NCBI GenBank assembly: GCA_945952225.1
Contig: CAMFHP010000019.1
Span: forward strand, 29,518 to 93,517
Source: an uncultured Myxococcaceae bacterium
GTDB taxonomy: Bacteria; Myxococcota_A; Polyangia; Polyangiales; Ga0077539
DNA: 64,000 bases
Reading direction: 5' to 3'
Below are positions 35,808-45,202 of the stretch, piece by piece. The notes under the pieces are model-generated. The model did not search any database. It was given only the letters and a program-made list of their open reading frames with translations, and was not told the origin of the DNA. Within the stretch, counting starts at the first letter, position 1, and the number at the start of each line of letters is the position of its first letter. Both the position numbers and the translations under genes were made by a program.

Positions 35808-36800
35808 ATGGCAACGCAAGTCAGCTCCCCGAACGTGCGCTCGCTCCGCAAAGACACCGGGGGCGCCGTGTACGTGGAGTTCCTCATCGTCTTCATCCCG
35901 TTCTTTCTGATGGTGCTCGGGATGATGCAGATCGCGCTGATGTACGCCGCGCACCTCGCGGTGCAGCACGCGGCGGTCTCGGCGGCGCGCGCGGCGATCG
36001 TGGTGTTCCCCGACTGCGAGGCCCGCTACGACGGCGCGCCGCAGAACGACATGAACGGCGGCGGCCGCGGCGATGACCCTGCTGCGATCCTCGGGTCGGT
36101 GTTCGGTGCGGGCGGTGGCGCGAGCTTCCCCGGGCTGGGAGGCGGTGGTGGTGGCGGCGGTGGCGCGCGTCTCGACACGATCCGCTTCGCGGCGAACCTC
36201 CCGCTCGTGGCCGCCTCTCCCTCGCTCCAGGAGCTCGAAGCCGACGCATCTGCATCGCGGCAGAGCGTGGTGAACGCGATCGGCGGAACGACCTCGCCCG
36301 CGGCCCGCCTCGCGCTCGGCGCGCTCGGGTACAACAACATCGCCGTCGCGATCAATTTCCCGAACCTCCCCAACAACCCCAGCGCGAGCTTTCAGACGCG
36401 GTATGCGAACCGTCAGCAGCTCACGGCGCGCGTGACGTACCTCTTTCACTGCGGCGTGCCGATCGTGTCGGCGATGGCCTGCGACGACGCGGTGTCGGTG
36501 TTCAGCGGCGTGCCGTACCGACAGGTCGAGCAGCTCTCCCGCGCGCTCTCCGCAGGCCACATTCGCGAGGCCGAGGGACTCGAAACGGCGCGCCGTGAGG
36601 CCTCGGCCCGACTGCGTCGCGCGGACTACAGCCTCCTCGCGCGCGAGCTCGACACGACGGCCGCGGGGGCGGGGCTGTCGGCGGCGTTCCTCACGCTGTC
36701 GCGCGGCAACTTCTCGATCATGCGCGCCGAGGCGACGCTGCCGCTGCAGGGCACCGAGAGCCCGCGGATCCAGCGCGCCTGCTTCAACGTCCGGCGATGA
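35808..36800 (+). CDS. TadE-like pseudopilin
   Basis: The 330-residue protein starts at ATG 35808 with GAGGA seven bases before. Its N-terminus has a prepilin site (Gly before AVYVEF, Glu5) and hydrophobic helix LIVFIPFFLMVLGMMQIALMY, typical of TadE. The long extracytoplasmic part holds a Gly-only stretch near residues 106-114 and scattered Cys (VFPDC, FHCGVP, MACDD). TadE/TadF pseudopilins are needed for pilus assembly, probably in a tip or initiation complex. It is longer than typical TadE (about 190), which may add a binding function. Confidence 0.85.
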   Translation: MATQVSSPNVRSLRKDTGGAVYVEFLIVFIPFFLMVLGMMQIALMYAAHLAVQHAAVSAARAAIVVFPDCEARYDGAPQNDMNGGGRGDDPAAILGSVFGAGGGASFPGLGGGGGGGGGARLDTIRFAANLPLVAASPSLQELEADASASRQSVVNAIGGTTSPAARLALGALGYNNIAVAINFPNLPNNPSASFQTRYANRQQLTARVTYLFHCGVPIVSAMACDDAVSVFSGVPYRQVEQLSRALSAGHIREAEGLETARREASARLRRADYSLLARELDTTAAGAGLSAAFLTLSRGNFSIMRAEATLPLQGTESPRIQRACFNVRR

Positions 36801-36815
36801 AAGTACGGTGACGAC

Positions 36816-37313
36816 GTGAGCGCCTCGAAGCCCCCTCGCAACGCACGATCCCGCCGGAGCCAACGCGGCGCGGCCTACGCCGAGACCGTGGTGATGCTCC
36901 CGTTCTTCATCGCCGTGTGGTCGTGCATCATCTACGTGCACAACGCCTACGCCGAGAAGGTGAAGCTCATGGCCCGCAACCGCGCGTGCGTGGTGACCTA
37001 CGCGTTCGACGCATGTCGCTCGGTGCCGCCGGGGTGCTCGTTCTCGACGGGACCGTCGGGTGGCGAAGCGCCGGGCGAGGTCGACGGGTTCGTGGGCGCG
37101 CTCGGGAGCTTCGGCAGCGGGCTCCTCAGCGCCGTGACGGGATCCAGCGTGAGTTCGCGCATGACGTCGACGGTGAGCAAGCCGCGTGTGCTCGGCGGCG
37201 GCGGAACGAGCGTGCTCGCCGGTCACAGCATGCAGTGCAACACCCGCTACCACGACAGCCCCGTGCGCTCGCTCGCATCGGGCTTCTGCAGCTTCATCGG
37301 CATCGGCTGCTGA
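36816..37313 (+). CDS. Second TadE/TadF-like pseudopilin
   Basis: The 165-residue protein starts at GTG 36816. The prepilin site is Gly before AAYAET (Glu5) and a hydrophobic segment VVMLPFFIAVWSCIIYVHNAY. The exported part has six Cys (RACVV, DACRSVPPGCSF, MQCNTR, GFCSFIGIGC), suggesting disulphides. It follows the first pseudopilin by 15 bases and is likely its partner, as TadE with TadF. Confidence 0.8.
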   Translation: MSASKPPRNARSRRSQRGAAYAETVVMLPFFIAVWSCIIYVHNAYAEKVKLMARNRACVVTYAFDACRSVPPGCSFSTGPSGGEAPGEVDGFVGALGSFGSGLLSAVTGSSVSSRMTSTVSKPRVLGGGGTSVLAGHSMQCNTRYHDSPVRSLASGFCSFIGIGC

Positions 37314-37333
37314 GCGACGAGGAGACACACGCC

Positions 37334-38275
37334 ATGCGGCCCCGCATCCGACACCTCCCCCACGCCACGCGGCTCGCGGCCTTCATCGCCGTGGGGCTCG
37401 GCGCGACCTCTCTCGTGGCGATCCGTCAGGCCCGCGCGCAGGTGCACGAGGGCATGCGTCACCTCGCACGTCAGCTCATGCCCTACGCCGAGCAGGGGGT
37501 CATCGAGGCTCCGCGACGCGTCGAGATCAACGGCGAGTCGATGTACCTCGCGATGGGCACGACGCGCGACAGCGTGAGCGCCGCGCTCGACTACTACGAG
37601 TCGTGGTGCGACCGCCGCGCGGGGCACGTCACCGAGTCCGTCGCGCAGGTCGATCAGACGGCGTTCGGGCAGCTCTGGACGCAGGGCGGACGCCTCGGTC
37701 CGCGCCTCGAAATGGTGCGCGAGGGCGACGACTCCGAGGGCTATGTGATCTGCGTCGACGTGGGCGAGCGCAGGCTCTCCAGCGGCGAGCTCGCGCAGCG
37801 ACTCCGCGCGGTGGTCGACACGGGCGACCTCTCGCGCTGGGGCAATCTTCGGTACGCCTACGTGCAGCGCGCATCGACGGGCACGCGCATCCTCACGGTG
37901 GCGACCGAAGGGCCCTTCAGCCTGCTGCGGATGTTCCCCGCGGAGGGCGACGCGCCGGGCAGCGACACGCCGGGTCTCCTTCGCCATCCCGCGATGCGCC
38001 GCGTGCTCACCGCCCACGAAGACGGACACGGCAACGCGCTCGGTGTGTACAGCGCACGCGCGCCGATGGCCGACGTGCGCGGCTGGTATCAGCGCGAGAT
38101 GACCCGCGCGGGATGGGCCCTCAACGAGGTGCCTCGCGACGTGCAGCTCCCCGCTTCGGCGCGCGCGCATCGCGACCACGCGCTCACGTTCTCTCGCGGC
38201 AATGACTCCACGATGGTGCTCGTGTTCAACGAGACCGACGGCGTGACGTCGATGATGTCGCTCCTCGCCCGCTGA
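37334..38275 (+). CDS. Exported protein of unknown function in the Tad locus
   Basis: The 313-residue product (ATG 37334; GAGGAG upstream) has a signal peptide or anchor (LAAFIAVGLGATSLVA). The body seems to hold two related alpha/beta halves: SMYLAMGTTRDSVSAALDYYESWC early and GVYSARAPMADVRGWYQREMTRAGW late both describe a small unit acting on the time or difference of a score, reminiscent of repeats in Tad-associated periplasmic proteins. I do not recognise the family. Its place between the pseudopilins and cpaB suggests a periplasmic assembly or pilotin-like role. Confidence 0.65.
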   Translation: MRPRIRHLPHATRLAAFIAVGLGATSLVAIRQARAQVHEGMRHLARQLMPYAEQGVIEAPRRVEINGESMYLAMGTTRDSVSAALDYYESWCDRRAGHVTESVAQVDQTAFGQLWTQGGRLGPRLEMVREGDDSEGYVICVDVGERRLSSGELAQRLRAVVDTGDLSRWGNLRYAYVQRASTGTRILTVATEGPFSLLRMFPAEGDAPGSDTPGLLRHPAMRRVLTAHEDGHGNALGVYSARAPMADVRGWYQREMTRAGWALNEVPRDVQLPASARAHRDHALTFSRGNDSTMVLVFNETDGVTSMMSLLAR

Positions 38276-38424
38276 ATCTTCCGCTGCTCGACCCGCTGCC
38301 GCGTCGGTGGTTGTCGTTGTGTCGCGCGCGCACTTCGGTCTAGTCTCGCGCCGCCTGCGAGCGTGACCGAAGCGGCGAGAGGTACGGCGCGCGGTGACGA
38401 CGCCCGCAGCAGTCAGGTGACGGG

Positions 38425-39261
38425 ATGAACACCAAGGCGCTTTTCATCGCGATCGGGGCGGCGGTCCTCGGGCTGGTCTTCTTGTTCATGTACAAGAAGC
38501 GCTTCGAGAACGAGGCCTCCGGCGGCACGCCGATTCCGGTGCTCGTCGCCGTGCAGGACATTCCCCTCGGCACCGCGCTCACCGAAGCGATGCTCGGTCA
38601 GCGGTACATCCCGCAGGCGTACCTCGAAGACCGGTTCATCCGGTACTCCGACCTGCGTCGCATCGTGGGCGTTCGCGTGAGCATGGGCCTCAAGGCGAAC
38701 CAGACCATCATGTGGACCGACCTCGCCACCGCGTCCGATGCGCGCCGCGATCTGTCGAGCCTCGTGAGCAACGGCATGCGCGCCATCACCGTGCGCGCCG
38801 ACATCACCAACTCCTTCGGCGGATTGCTCCGACCCGGTGACCGCGTCGACGTGCTCGGCACGCTCTCGCGCACCGGCGGCGAGAACGACCGCGTGACGAT
38901 CCCGCTGCTCCAGAACGTGCTCGTGCTCGCGGCGGGGCGTGACACGGGCGGCGAGGCGCAGCGTCAGCAGGTCAACGGCCAGTCGAACCCCTCGAACGCG
39001 CCGCAGGAGATCTCGCAGATCACGCTGAGCGTCTCGATGGAAGAGGCGCAGCTCCTCACGTACGTCTCCGACCGCGGCGGTGCGGGCGGGCGCCACACGG
39101 GCCTCTCGCTCGTGCTCCGCAACCCCGAAGACATCGCGATCATCGAGAACGTCCCCGAGACGGGCATCGACGACATCTTCGAGCCCGTGCGCCGCCAGCA
39201 GATCTCGCGTCGTCGCCGCCAGATCATCGAGCGCATCGGCCCCTCGTCTCCGCAGCTCTGA
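38425..39261 (+). CDS. cpaB: CpaB/RcpC Tad pilus assembly protein
   Basis: The 278-residue protein has one N-terminal membrane helix (LFIAIGAAVLGLVFLFMY), a SAF-like domain (VAVQDIPLGTALTEAML, MRAITVRADI) and a CpaB C-domain (RPGDRVDVLGTLSR, QNVLVLAAG, VSMEEAQLLTYVSDRGG). CpaB works in the periplasm with the secretin. A 149-base gap precedes it, so a separate promoter is possible; only a weak TTGTGT/TAGTCT pair (38317, 38341) is visible. Confidence 0.9.
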   Translation: MNTKALFIAIGAAVLGLVFLFMYKKRFENEASGGTPIPVLVAVQDIPLGTALTEAMLGQRYIPQAYLEDRFIRYSDLRRIVGVRVSMGLKANQTIMWTDLATASDARRDLSSLVSNGMRAITVRADITNSFGGLLRPGDRVDVLGTLSRTGGENDRVTIPLLQNVLVLAAGRDTGGEAQRQQVNGQSNPSNAPQEISQITLSVSMEEAQLLTYVSDRGGAGGRHTGLSLVLRNPEDIAIIENVPETGIDDIFEPVRRQQISRRRRQIIERIGPSSPQL

Positions 39262-39309
39262 GCCCCGCGCGTCGCACCCGTCTTCCACCGAGAGATCCGT
39301 TCACACGCC

Positions 39310-40650
39310 ATGAAGCTCCGCACGACCCGCACGATCCGCCTCGCCGGTGCGCTCTCCCTCGCGCTCGCGTCGACCCTCCTCCCCACGGCCGCGTTCGCGC
39401 AGCAGCAGCCTCAGGCCGGGCGTGGCGTCGGGCGCGACCTCTCGCTCGCGATCGGCGAGCAGGTGGTGATCCCCGCGGGCGACATTCGACAGTACTCCGA
39501 GGGCACGCCGGGCATCGTCGACGTGCGCACCTCGAGCGACGGGCGGATGATCGTCGTGGGCCAGCGCGCAGGCACCACGACGCTGCTGCTCATTCACGCG
39601 GGCGGCTCGCAGGAGAGCCTGCAGATCACGGTCTTCGCGCGTCGCCCCGAGGCCGTGCAGGCCGAGATCGAGAACCTCCTCGAAGGCTACACGGGCGTGC
39701 AGATCCGCCGCGTGGGCGCGCGGCTGTACCTCGAAGGCGGCGTCGCGAGCGAGACGCAGCAGCGCCGCGTGCAGCAGATCGCGACGCTCTATCCCGGTCA
39801 GGTCGAGTCTCTCGTGGCCATCGACCCGACCATCGTCGAGCGCCGCATCAACGTGCGCCTCGACCTGTACTTCGTGGAGTTCTCGACGAACTCGTCGCGC
39901 CGCGTGGGCCTCTCGTGGCCCCAGTATCTCGGTGGCAGCGCGAGCGATTGGCGTCTCGACTCGTCGTACAACCTCGTGGCGCCGCTCGGGTCTCAGTCGG
40001 TTCCGCCGGGCGTGCAGTTCGCCCGCGCGACGCTCTCGAACCAGCCGCTGCCGCGCCTCGACCTCGCATCGAGCGGCGGCTACGCGCGCGTGCTTCGTCA
40101 GGCCACGCTCATCACGGCGAACGGCAACGAGGCGCGCTACCGCAACGGCGGCGAGCTCAACTACCGCCTCGTCGCGGGCAACGGCGGCGCCACGCTCGCG
40201 ACCATCGAGTACGGCACCACGGTGAAGGTCACGCCGCGCTTCGACCCGCAGAGCTCGCGCATCGATCTGCGCGTCGAGGCCGACATCTCCGATCCCGTGC
40301 AGACCGGCGCGGAGCTCCCCGGGCGCAACATCTCGCAGCTCAACACGCTGGTGAACCTGCAGCTCGGGCAGTCGATCATCATGTCGGGCTTCCGCTCGCG
40401 CAGTCAGACCAATGGCACCTCGGGCCTGCCGGGCCTGCGGTCGATCCCGATCCTCGGATACCTCTTCGGCTCCGAGGCGAACGACGAGACCGAGCGCGAG
40501 GGAATGATCTTCATCGTGCCCACGGTGGTCGAGGGCATTCCCCGCAGCGCGCAGGATCGCGTGGCCGATGCGCTGAGGCAGTACGAGCAGTTCTCGGGCG
40601 ACCTCGACGACGTGCGCCTCTACGACCCGACGGGCGCGCAGTACCGCTGA
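39310..40650 (+). CDS. cpaC: CpaC/RcpA outer-membrane secretin
   Basis: The 446-residue protein has a signal peptide (LAGALSLALASTLLPTAAFA), the N-terminal Tad-secretin domain (VVIPAGDIRQYSEGTPGIVDV), a BON-like segment (LYLEGGVASETQQRRVQQIA) and the secretin core with VTPRFDPQSSRIDLRVEAD, QLGQSIIMSGF and PILGYLFGS. It makes the outer-membrane ring through which the fibre or effector passes. It follows cpaB by 48 bases. Confidence 0.93.
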   Translation: MKLRTTRTIRLAGALSLALASTLLPTAAFAQQQPQAGRGVGRDLSLAIGEQVVIPAGDIRQYSEGTPGIVDVRTSSDGRMIVVGQRAGTTTLLLIHAGGSQESLQITVFARRPEAVQAEIENLLEGYTGVQIRRVGARLYLEGGVASETQQRRVQQIATLYPGQVESLVAIDPTIVERRINVRLDLYFVEFSTNSSRRVGLSWPQYLGGSASDWRLDSSYNLVAPLGSQSVPPGVQFARATLSNQPLPRLDLASSGGYARVLRQATLITANGNEARYRNGGELNYRLVAGNGGATLATIEYGTTVKVTPRFDPQSSRIDLRVEADISDPVQTGAELPGRNISQLNTLVNLQLGQSIIMSGFRSRSQTNGTSGLPGLRSIPILGYLFGSEANDETEREGMIFIVPTVVEGIPRSAQDRVADALRQYEQFSGDLDDVRLYDPTGAQYR

Positions 40651-40673
40651 CACACGGCTCGACCGGGGTTCTG

Positions 40674-42476
40674 ATGGATCAGGTTCTGCTCTCGATCGAG
40701 ACGCCCAACGCTCCGCCGATGACCTACATGGTCCCGTCGGGTGGGGAGATCTCCATCGGGCGTGATGAGTCCTGCACGGTGGTGCTCGCGTCGCCCGACA
40801 TCTCCCGTCGGCACGTGACCATCAACATCCAGCCGCAGGCCATCGTCGTGCGCGACTCGTCGAGCAACGGCACGCAGGTGGGCGCGCAACGGGTGTTCCG
40901 CTCGGAGATTCCCGTGCCCTTCGGCACGCCCATCCAGGTGGGGCCCTACGTGATCCGTGTGATCCGTCAGGGCGCGCAGGGGGCCGCCGCGTCGGCGCCG
41001 CCCACGGGCATGCCGCCGGTGCCGCCGGGGGCCCGTCCTGCGAACCCCATGGCGCAGACCATGGCCAACGGGCAGGGCGCGCCGCGACGCAACAACGTGC
41101 CCACGATGATGCCCGGGCAGATGCCTCAGGGCGGCGCGGGCGGGGCGGCGCACGGGCACGGCGCGCAGGCGCAGGGAGGCCACGGCGCGGCGCCCACGTC
41201 GGGCGGCACGATGCACGTCTCGGTGGAGACCCGTCGGCGCATCCACCGCATGCTCCTCGATCACATGGACCTCGCGGTCCTCGATCGATCGAAGATGGCC
41301 GACAACGTGATGCGGCCCAAGGTGCGCGAGGCCCTCAAGCGCATCATGGCGCAGATCGCACAGGATCTGCCTCCCGGCACCGACCAGGAGCAGCTCATGC
41401 AGGAGATGGCCGACGAGGCGCTCGGGCTCGGCCCGCTGGAGCGCTTCCTCGCCGACGGGAGCATCTCCGAAGTGATGGTCGTCGACCCCCAGACGATCTT
41501 CGTCGAGCGCCGCGGCAAGCTGGTGCGCGCCGAGGCCCGCTTCACCGACGACGAGGCCGTGCGCAGCTGCATCGAGCGCATCGTGACCCCGCTCGGTCGA
41601 CGCATCGACGAGAGCACGCCCCTCGTCGACGCGCGCTTGAAAGACGGCTCGCGCGTGAACGCCGTGATCAAGCCCCTGGCGATCAAGGGCGCGTGCATCA
41701 CCATCCGCAAGTTCTCGAAGACGCCGCTCGCGCTGCCCGACCTGGTGACCTACGGCTCGCTCACCGAGCAGATGGCGCGCTTTCTCACGCGCTCGGTGAT
41801 CGCGAAGAAGAACGTGGTGATCTCGGGCGGTACGGGCTCGGGCAAGACGACGCTCCTCAACGTGCTCTCGGGCGCGATCCCGAAAGAGGAGCGCATCGTC
41901 ACCATCGAAGACGCCGCGGAGCTTCAGCTCAACCAGCCCCACGTCGTGTCGCTCGAATCGCGCCCCGCCAACATGGAAGGCAAAGGCGAGTACACGATCC
42001 GCGACCTGGTGAAGAACGCGCTTCGTATGCGCCCCGATCGCATCGTCGTGGGCGAGTGCCGCGGCGGCGAGGCGCTCGACATGCTCCAGGCGATGAACAC
42101 GGGCCACGACGGCTCGCTCACCACCACGCACGCGAACTCGCCGCGCGAGGCCATCAACCGTCTCGAAGTGCTCGCGCTCATGTCGGGCATCGACCTGCCG
42201 GCGCGCGCCATCCGCGAGCAGATCGCCAACAGCGTGCACCTCGTGGTGCAGCAGTCGCGCTTCTCCGACGGCTCGCGCCGCGTGACGGCGATCACCGAGG
42301 TCGTGGGCCTCGATGACAACACCGAGATCCAGCTGCGGCCCATCTTCGAGTTCATCCGTTCGGGCACGGGCCCCGACGGCAAGGTGCTCGGCGAGTACCG
42401 CGCGACGGGCTACCTCCCCTCGTTCCTCGACGTGTTCATGGCCTACGGCCTGGTGACCGGAAAGGACTACCTGTGA
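40674..42476 (+). CDS. cpaF: CpaF/TadA secretion ATPase with N-terminal FHA domain
   Basis: The 600-residue protein starts with an FHA domain (residues 1-95) that keeps phospho-Thr-binding residues: ISIGRDESC, ISRRHVTI, DSSSNGTQVG. A Pro/Gly/Met/Gln-rich linker (about 100-170) leads to the TadA ATPase with Walker A GGTGSGKTT (Lys391), Asp box and Walker B RPDRIVVGECRGGEA, and His box. TadA-type ATPases drive both extension and retraction of Tad pili. The FHA fusion is not part of Caulobacter CpaF and suggests recruitment by a phosphorylated protein. Its stop overlaps the GTG of tadB by four bases. Confidence 0.92.
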   Translation: MDQVLLSIETPNAPPMTYMVPSGGEISIGRDESCTVVLASPDISRRHVTINIQPQAIVVRDSSSNGTQVGAQRVFRSEIPVPFGTPIQVGPYVIRVIRQGAQGAAASAPPTGMPPVPPGARPANPMAQTMANGQGAPRRNNVPTMMPGQMPQGGAGGAAHGHGAQAQGGHGAAPTSGGTMHVSVETRRRIHRMLLDHMDLAVLDRSKMADNVMRPKVREALKRIMAQIAQDLPPGTDQEQLMQEMADEALGLGPLERFLADGSISEVMVVDPQTIFVERRGKLVRAEARFTDDEAVRSCIERIVTPLGRRIDESTPLVDARLKDGSRVNAVIKPLAIKGACITIRKFSKTPLALPDLVTYGSLTEQMARFLTRSVIAKKNVVISGGTGSGKTTLLNVLSGAIPKEERIVTIEDAAELQLNQPHVVSLESRPANMEGKGEYTIRDLVKNALRMRPDRIVVGECRGGEALDMLQAMNTGHDGSLTTTHANSPREAINRLEVLALMSGIDLPARAIREQIANSVHLVVQQSRFSDGSRRVTAITEVVGLDDNTEIQLRPIFEFIRSGTGPDGKVLGEYRATGYLPSFLDVFMAYGLVTGKDYL

Positions 42477-43342
42477 ACCCCTCCGCGCAGACCACGGTCA
42501 TGGGCTGGATGTCGGTGGCCCTCGTCGCCCTGGGTGTCGCGACGGTGATCTACATCACCCTCAGCGACCCGAAGAGCCTCCTCGCGAAGCTCTACAGCGA
42601 CTACACGCACCACCTCGACGCCGAGCTGCGCGGGCTGTTCATTCAAGACCCCACGGGCGCCATCATCGCGAACTGGCAGATCGGAATCTCCGTCGCGATC
42701 GTGACGATTCATGTGCTCACCGAAGAGCCCATCTCGTACCCGCTGATTCCCTTCGTGGCGGTGGGGCCGAAGCTCTGGCTCATCGACGCGAAGACCAAGC
42801 GCCAGGACAAGATCGAGCAGCAGCTCGACTCGTTTCTCACGGCCCTCGCCAACGCGCTCAAGGCCTCGCCCTCGCTCGGCGACGCGCTCGGCAACACGGC
42901 CACGCTGCTGCGCTCTCCCCTCAAAGAAGAGCTGGAGCTCACCATGAAGGAGACCCAGCTCGGCATGCCGCTCGATCAGGCCATTCTGAACATGGGCGGC
43001 CGCGTGGGCTCGCGCGCCTTCGCGGGCGCGCTCACCACCGTGCTCATCGGACGGCAGACCGGCGGCGACCTTCCGCGCATTCTCGAGACGTCGGCGTCGA
43101 CGCTGCGCGAGATGGCGCGCCTCGAAGGTGTCGTGCGCACCAAGACCGCCGAGGGCAAGGCGCAGGCGTGGGTGCTCGGCATCATGCCGCCCATCCTCAT
43201 CGGCATCCTGAACTGGATCGACCCGCTCTGGCTCAAGCCCCTCAACACCACCTTCATCGGCGGCATCATCTGGCTCGTCGCCGTGCTCTTCTGGGTCGCT
43301 GCGGTCTTCCTCGCGCGGAAGATCCTGTCGGTCGACATCTGA
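42473..43342 (+). CDS. tadB: TadB inner-membrane platform protein
   Basis: The 289-residue membrane protein has the T2SSF/TadB fold: cytoplasmic helical domain (QQLDSFLTALANALKASPSLGDAL, ELELTMKETQLGMPLDQAILNM, RVGSRAFAGALTTVLIGRQTGGDLPRILE) between membrane helices, with two C-terminal ones. It forms the pilus platform with TadC. GTG start overlaps cpaF by four bases. Confidence 0.92.
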   Translation: MNPSAQTTVMGWMSVALVALGVATVIYITLSDPKSLLAKLYSDYTHHLDAELRGLFIQDPTGAIIANWQIGISVAIVTIHVLTEEPISYPLIPFVAVGPKLWLIDAKTKRQDKIEQQLDSFLTALANALKASPSLGDALGNTATLLRSPLKEELELTMKETQLGMPLDQAILNMGGRVGSRAFAGALTTVLIGRQTGGDLPRILETSASTLREMARLEGVVRTKTAEGKAQAWVLGIMPPILIGILNWIDPLWLKPLNTTFIGGIIWLVAVLFWVAAVFLARKILSVDI

Positions 43343-43361
43343 CGCGAAGGGAGGCCCCGCT

Positions 43362-44270
43362 GTGACCCCCACCACGACGCTCTTCGAATACCTCGGCCTC
43401 GGCCTCGTGGGCCTCGCCATCCTGGTGTTCGTGTACCAGCTCGCGCTCACGCCGGCCGAGGTGCAGCCCGACGTCGGCGTGAAGGGCCTCAAGCGCAAGG
43501 CCGTGCTCGACGAGGGCGGACCGTTCAACACCCTCGAACCCATGATGCGCTGGCTCGCGGCGCGCATCGCGTCGCTGCCCATCGACGACATGCGCACGTC
43601 GATCAACGCGCAGATCCGTCACGCGGGCGAGTACCTCGGGCTCACCGCCGACGAGTACCTCGCGCTCTCGGTGTTCGGCGCGCTGGGCTTCGGCGCCGTG
43701 GGCCTCGCGCTCGACACGTACGCCGAGATCGGCGGCATCTTCGTGCTGATGCTCGCGGCGCTCGGGATGCTCCTCCCGCACCTTCAGGTGTCGGGTGAGA
43801 TCGAGCGGCGCTTCAAGCAGGTGAACCGCGGACTGCCCTTCGCGATCGACCTCGTGGCCCTCACCATGAGCGCGGGGCTCGACTTTCCGGGCGCGCTTCG
43901 TCAGGTGACCGAGAAGACCTCTGACAAGGCCGACGCGCTCTACGAAGAGATGCAGCGCATCCTCCAGGAGCTGGAGCTCGGTCGCACGCGCAAGCAGGCG
44001 CTCCTCGCGTTCGCCGATCGTTGCCCCACCGAGGCCGTGCGCGATTTCACGTCGGCGGTGGTGCAGGCCGAGGAGAAGGGCAACCCCCTCGCCGACGTGC
44101 TGCAGATCCAGGCGACGATGCTCCGCATGCGACGCAGCGTGGCCGCGGAGGAGAGCGCCGCGCGCGCGGGCGTGCTGATGATGGGCCCGCTGCTGCTGAT
44201 CTTCGGCACCATCATGCTCATCATCCTCGGCCCCTTCGCCGTGAACATCATGTCTGGCAACGGGATCTGA
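43362..44270 (+). CDS. tadC: TadC inner-membrane platform protein
   Basis: The 302-residue protein starts at GTG 43362 after GGGAGG. It has an N-terminal membrane helix, TadC-like motifs (RGLPFAIDLVALTMSAGLDFPGAL, RQALLAFADRCPTEAVRDFTSAVVQAEEKGNPLADVLQIQA shape, RRSVAAEESAARAGVLMMGPLLLIF) and a C-terminal membrane helix. It is the partner of TadB, 20 bases downstream of it. Confidence 0.92.
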   Translation: MTPTTTLFEYLGLGLVGLAILVFVYQLALTPAEVQPDVGVKGLKRKAVLDEGGPFNTLEPMMRWLAARIASLPIDDMRTSINAQIRHAGEYLGLTADEYLALSVFGALGFGAVGLALDTYAEIGGIFVLMLAALGMLLPHLQVSGEIERRFKQVNRGLPFAIDLVALTMSAGLDFPGALRQVTEKTSDKADALYEEMQRILQELELGRTRKQALLAFADRCPTEAVRDFTSAVVQAEEKGNPLADVLQIQATMLRMRRSVAAEESAARAGVLMMGPLLLIFGTIMLIILGPFAVNIMSGNGI

Positions 44271-44286
44271 TCGGGAGACGCGCACC

Positions 44287-45177
44287 ATGCCTACGCCGCA
44301 GCTCGATGTGTATCTGCCCGACGGGACCGAGCAGAACTTTCCCCTGACCGACGAGCGCGTCGTCGTGGGCAACTCGACGAAGTGTCAGGTGGCCCTCGAC
44401 CGCAGCGAGTTTGCGCCCGAGCACCTGCTGCTCTCGCCGCGTCCCGACGGGTGCTGGGTGGCCGTGGCGCGCGGCGTGGCGACGCCCACGCTCGTCGACA
44501 ACATGCCCTTCGACCGCGGGCTCGTGCCGTGGGGCAAGTCGATCCAGGTCGGCCAGGTGCGCATGGTGCTGAACGACGGCACCCGCACGCGCACGGCCAA
44601 CAAAGACGGCGAGAAGAAAGAAGAGAAGGTCTCGCCGGTGATCCTCGGCGCGGCCGTGGTGGTGATGGGCCTCGCCGCGTGGACGCTGCTCACCGAGCCC
44701 TCGACGCTCGCGCCGCCGAGCCGCGTGTCGACGCCGCCGCCGGCCCTCTTCGACGACCTCAACCGCCCGTGTCCGCAGGGCGAGGCCACGCTCGTCGCGA
44801 GCACCGCGGAGGAGAGCACGCGCATCGCGCTCTCGAAGGCCGAGCGCATGCCCTTCCGCACGCAGGACGGCATCGAGGCCGTGACCTACTACGCGCAGGC
44901 GGCGGCGTGCTTCCGCGCGGCGGGCAACGCCGACGCGTCGACGGAGGCCATGCGACGGGCCAACACGCTCCGCGGGCGCCTCGAAGAGGAGTACACCGCG
45001 CACCGCTTCCGGCTGGAGCGCGCCCTCGAACAGACGCGCTACGAAGACGCGCTCTACGAGGTGAAGATGCTCACCGCGCTCGTGTCGCACCGCCGCGGCG
45101 CGTACCTCACCGCGCTCAACGCGCTCGAGCGCCAGCTCACCATTCGCATCGACCAGGCCGCCGCGGCCAACCGCTGA
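44287..45177 (+). CDS. Membrane protein with degenerate FHA domain
   Basis: The 296-residue protein has an N-terminal FHA-like fold (about residues 1-100) that has lost the phospho-Thr contacts: VVVGNSTKC lacks the Arg and FAPEHL lacks the Ser. A membrane helix follows (VILGAAVVVMGLAAWTLL, about 117-134), then a helical extracytoplasmic domain with Cys pairs (RPCPQGE, AAACFRAAG) and a TPR-like look. It may be a structural adaptor between ATPase complex and periplasm. It lies 16 bases after tadC. Confidence 0.7.
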   Translation: MPTPQLDVYLPDGTEQNFPLTDERVVVGNSTKCQVALDRSEFAPEHLLLSPRPDGCWVAVARGVATPTLVDNMPFDRGLVPWGKSIQVGQVRMVLNDGTRTRTANKDGEKKEEKVSPVILGAAVVVMGLAAWTLLTEPSTLAPPSRVSTPPPALFDDLNRPCPQGEATLVASTAEESTRIALSKAERMPFRTQDGIEAVTYYAQAAACFRAAGNADASTEAMRRANTLRGRLEEEYTAHRFRLERALEQTRYEDALYEVKMLTALVSHRRGAYLTALNALERQLTIRIDQAAAANR

Positions 45178-45202
45178 CGTGCCCCCGAGGAGACCGCCCG
45201 TG

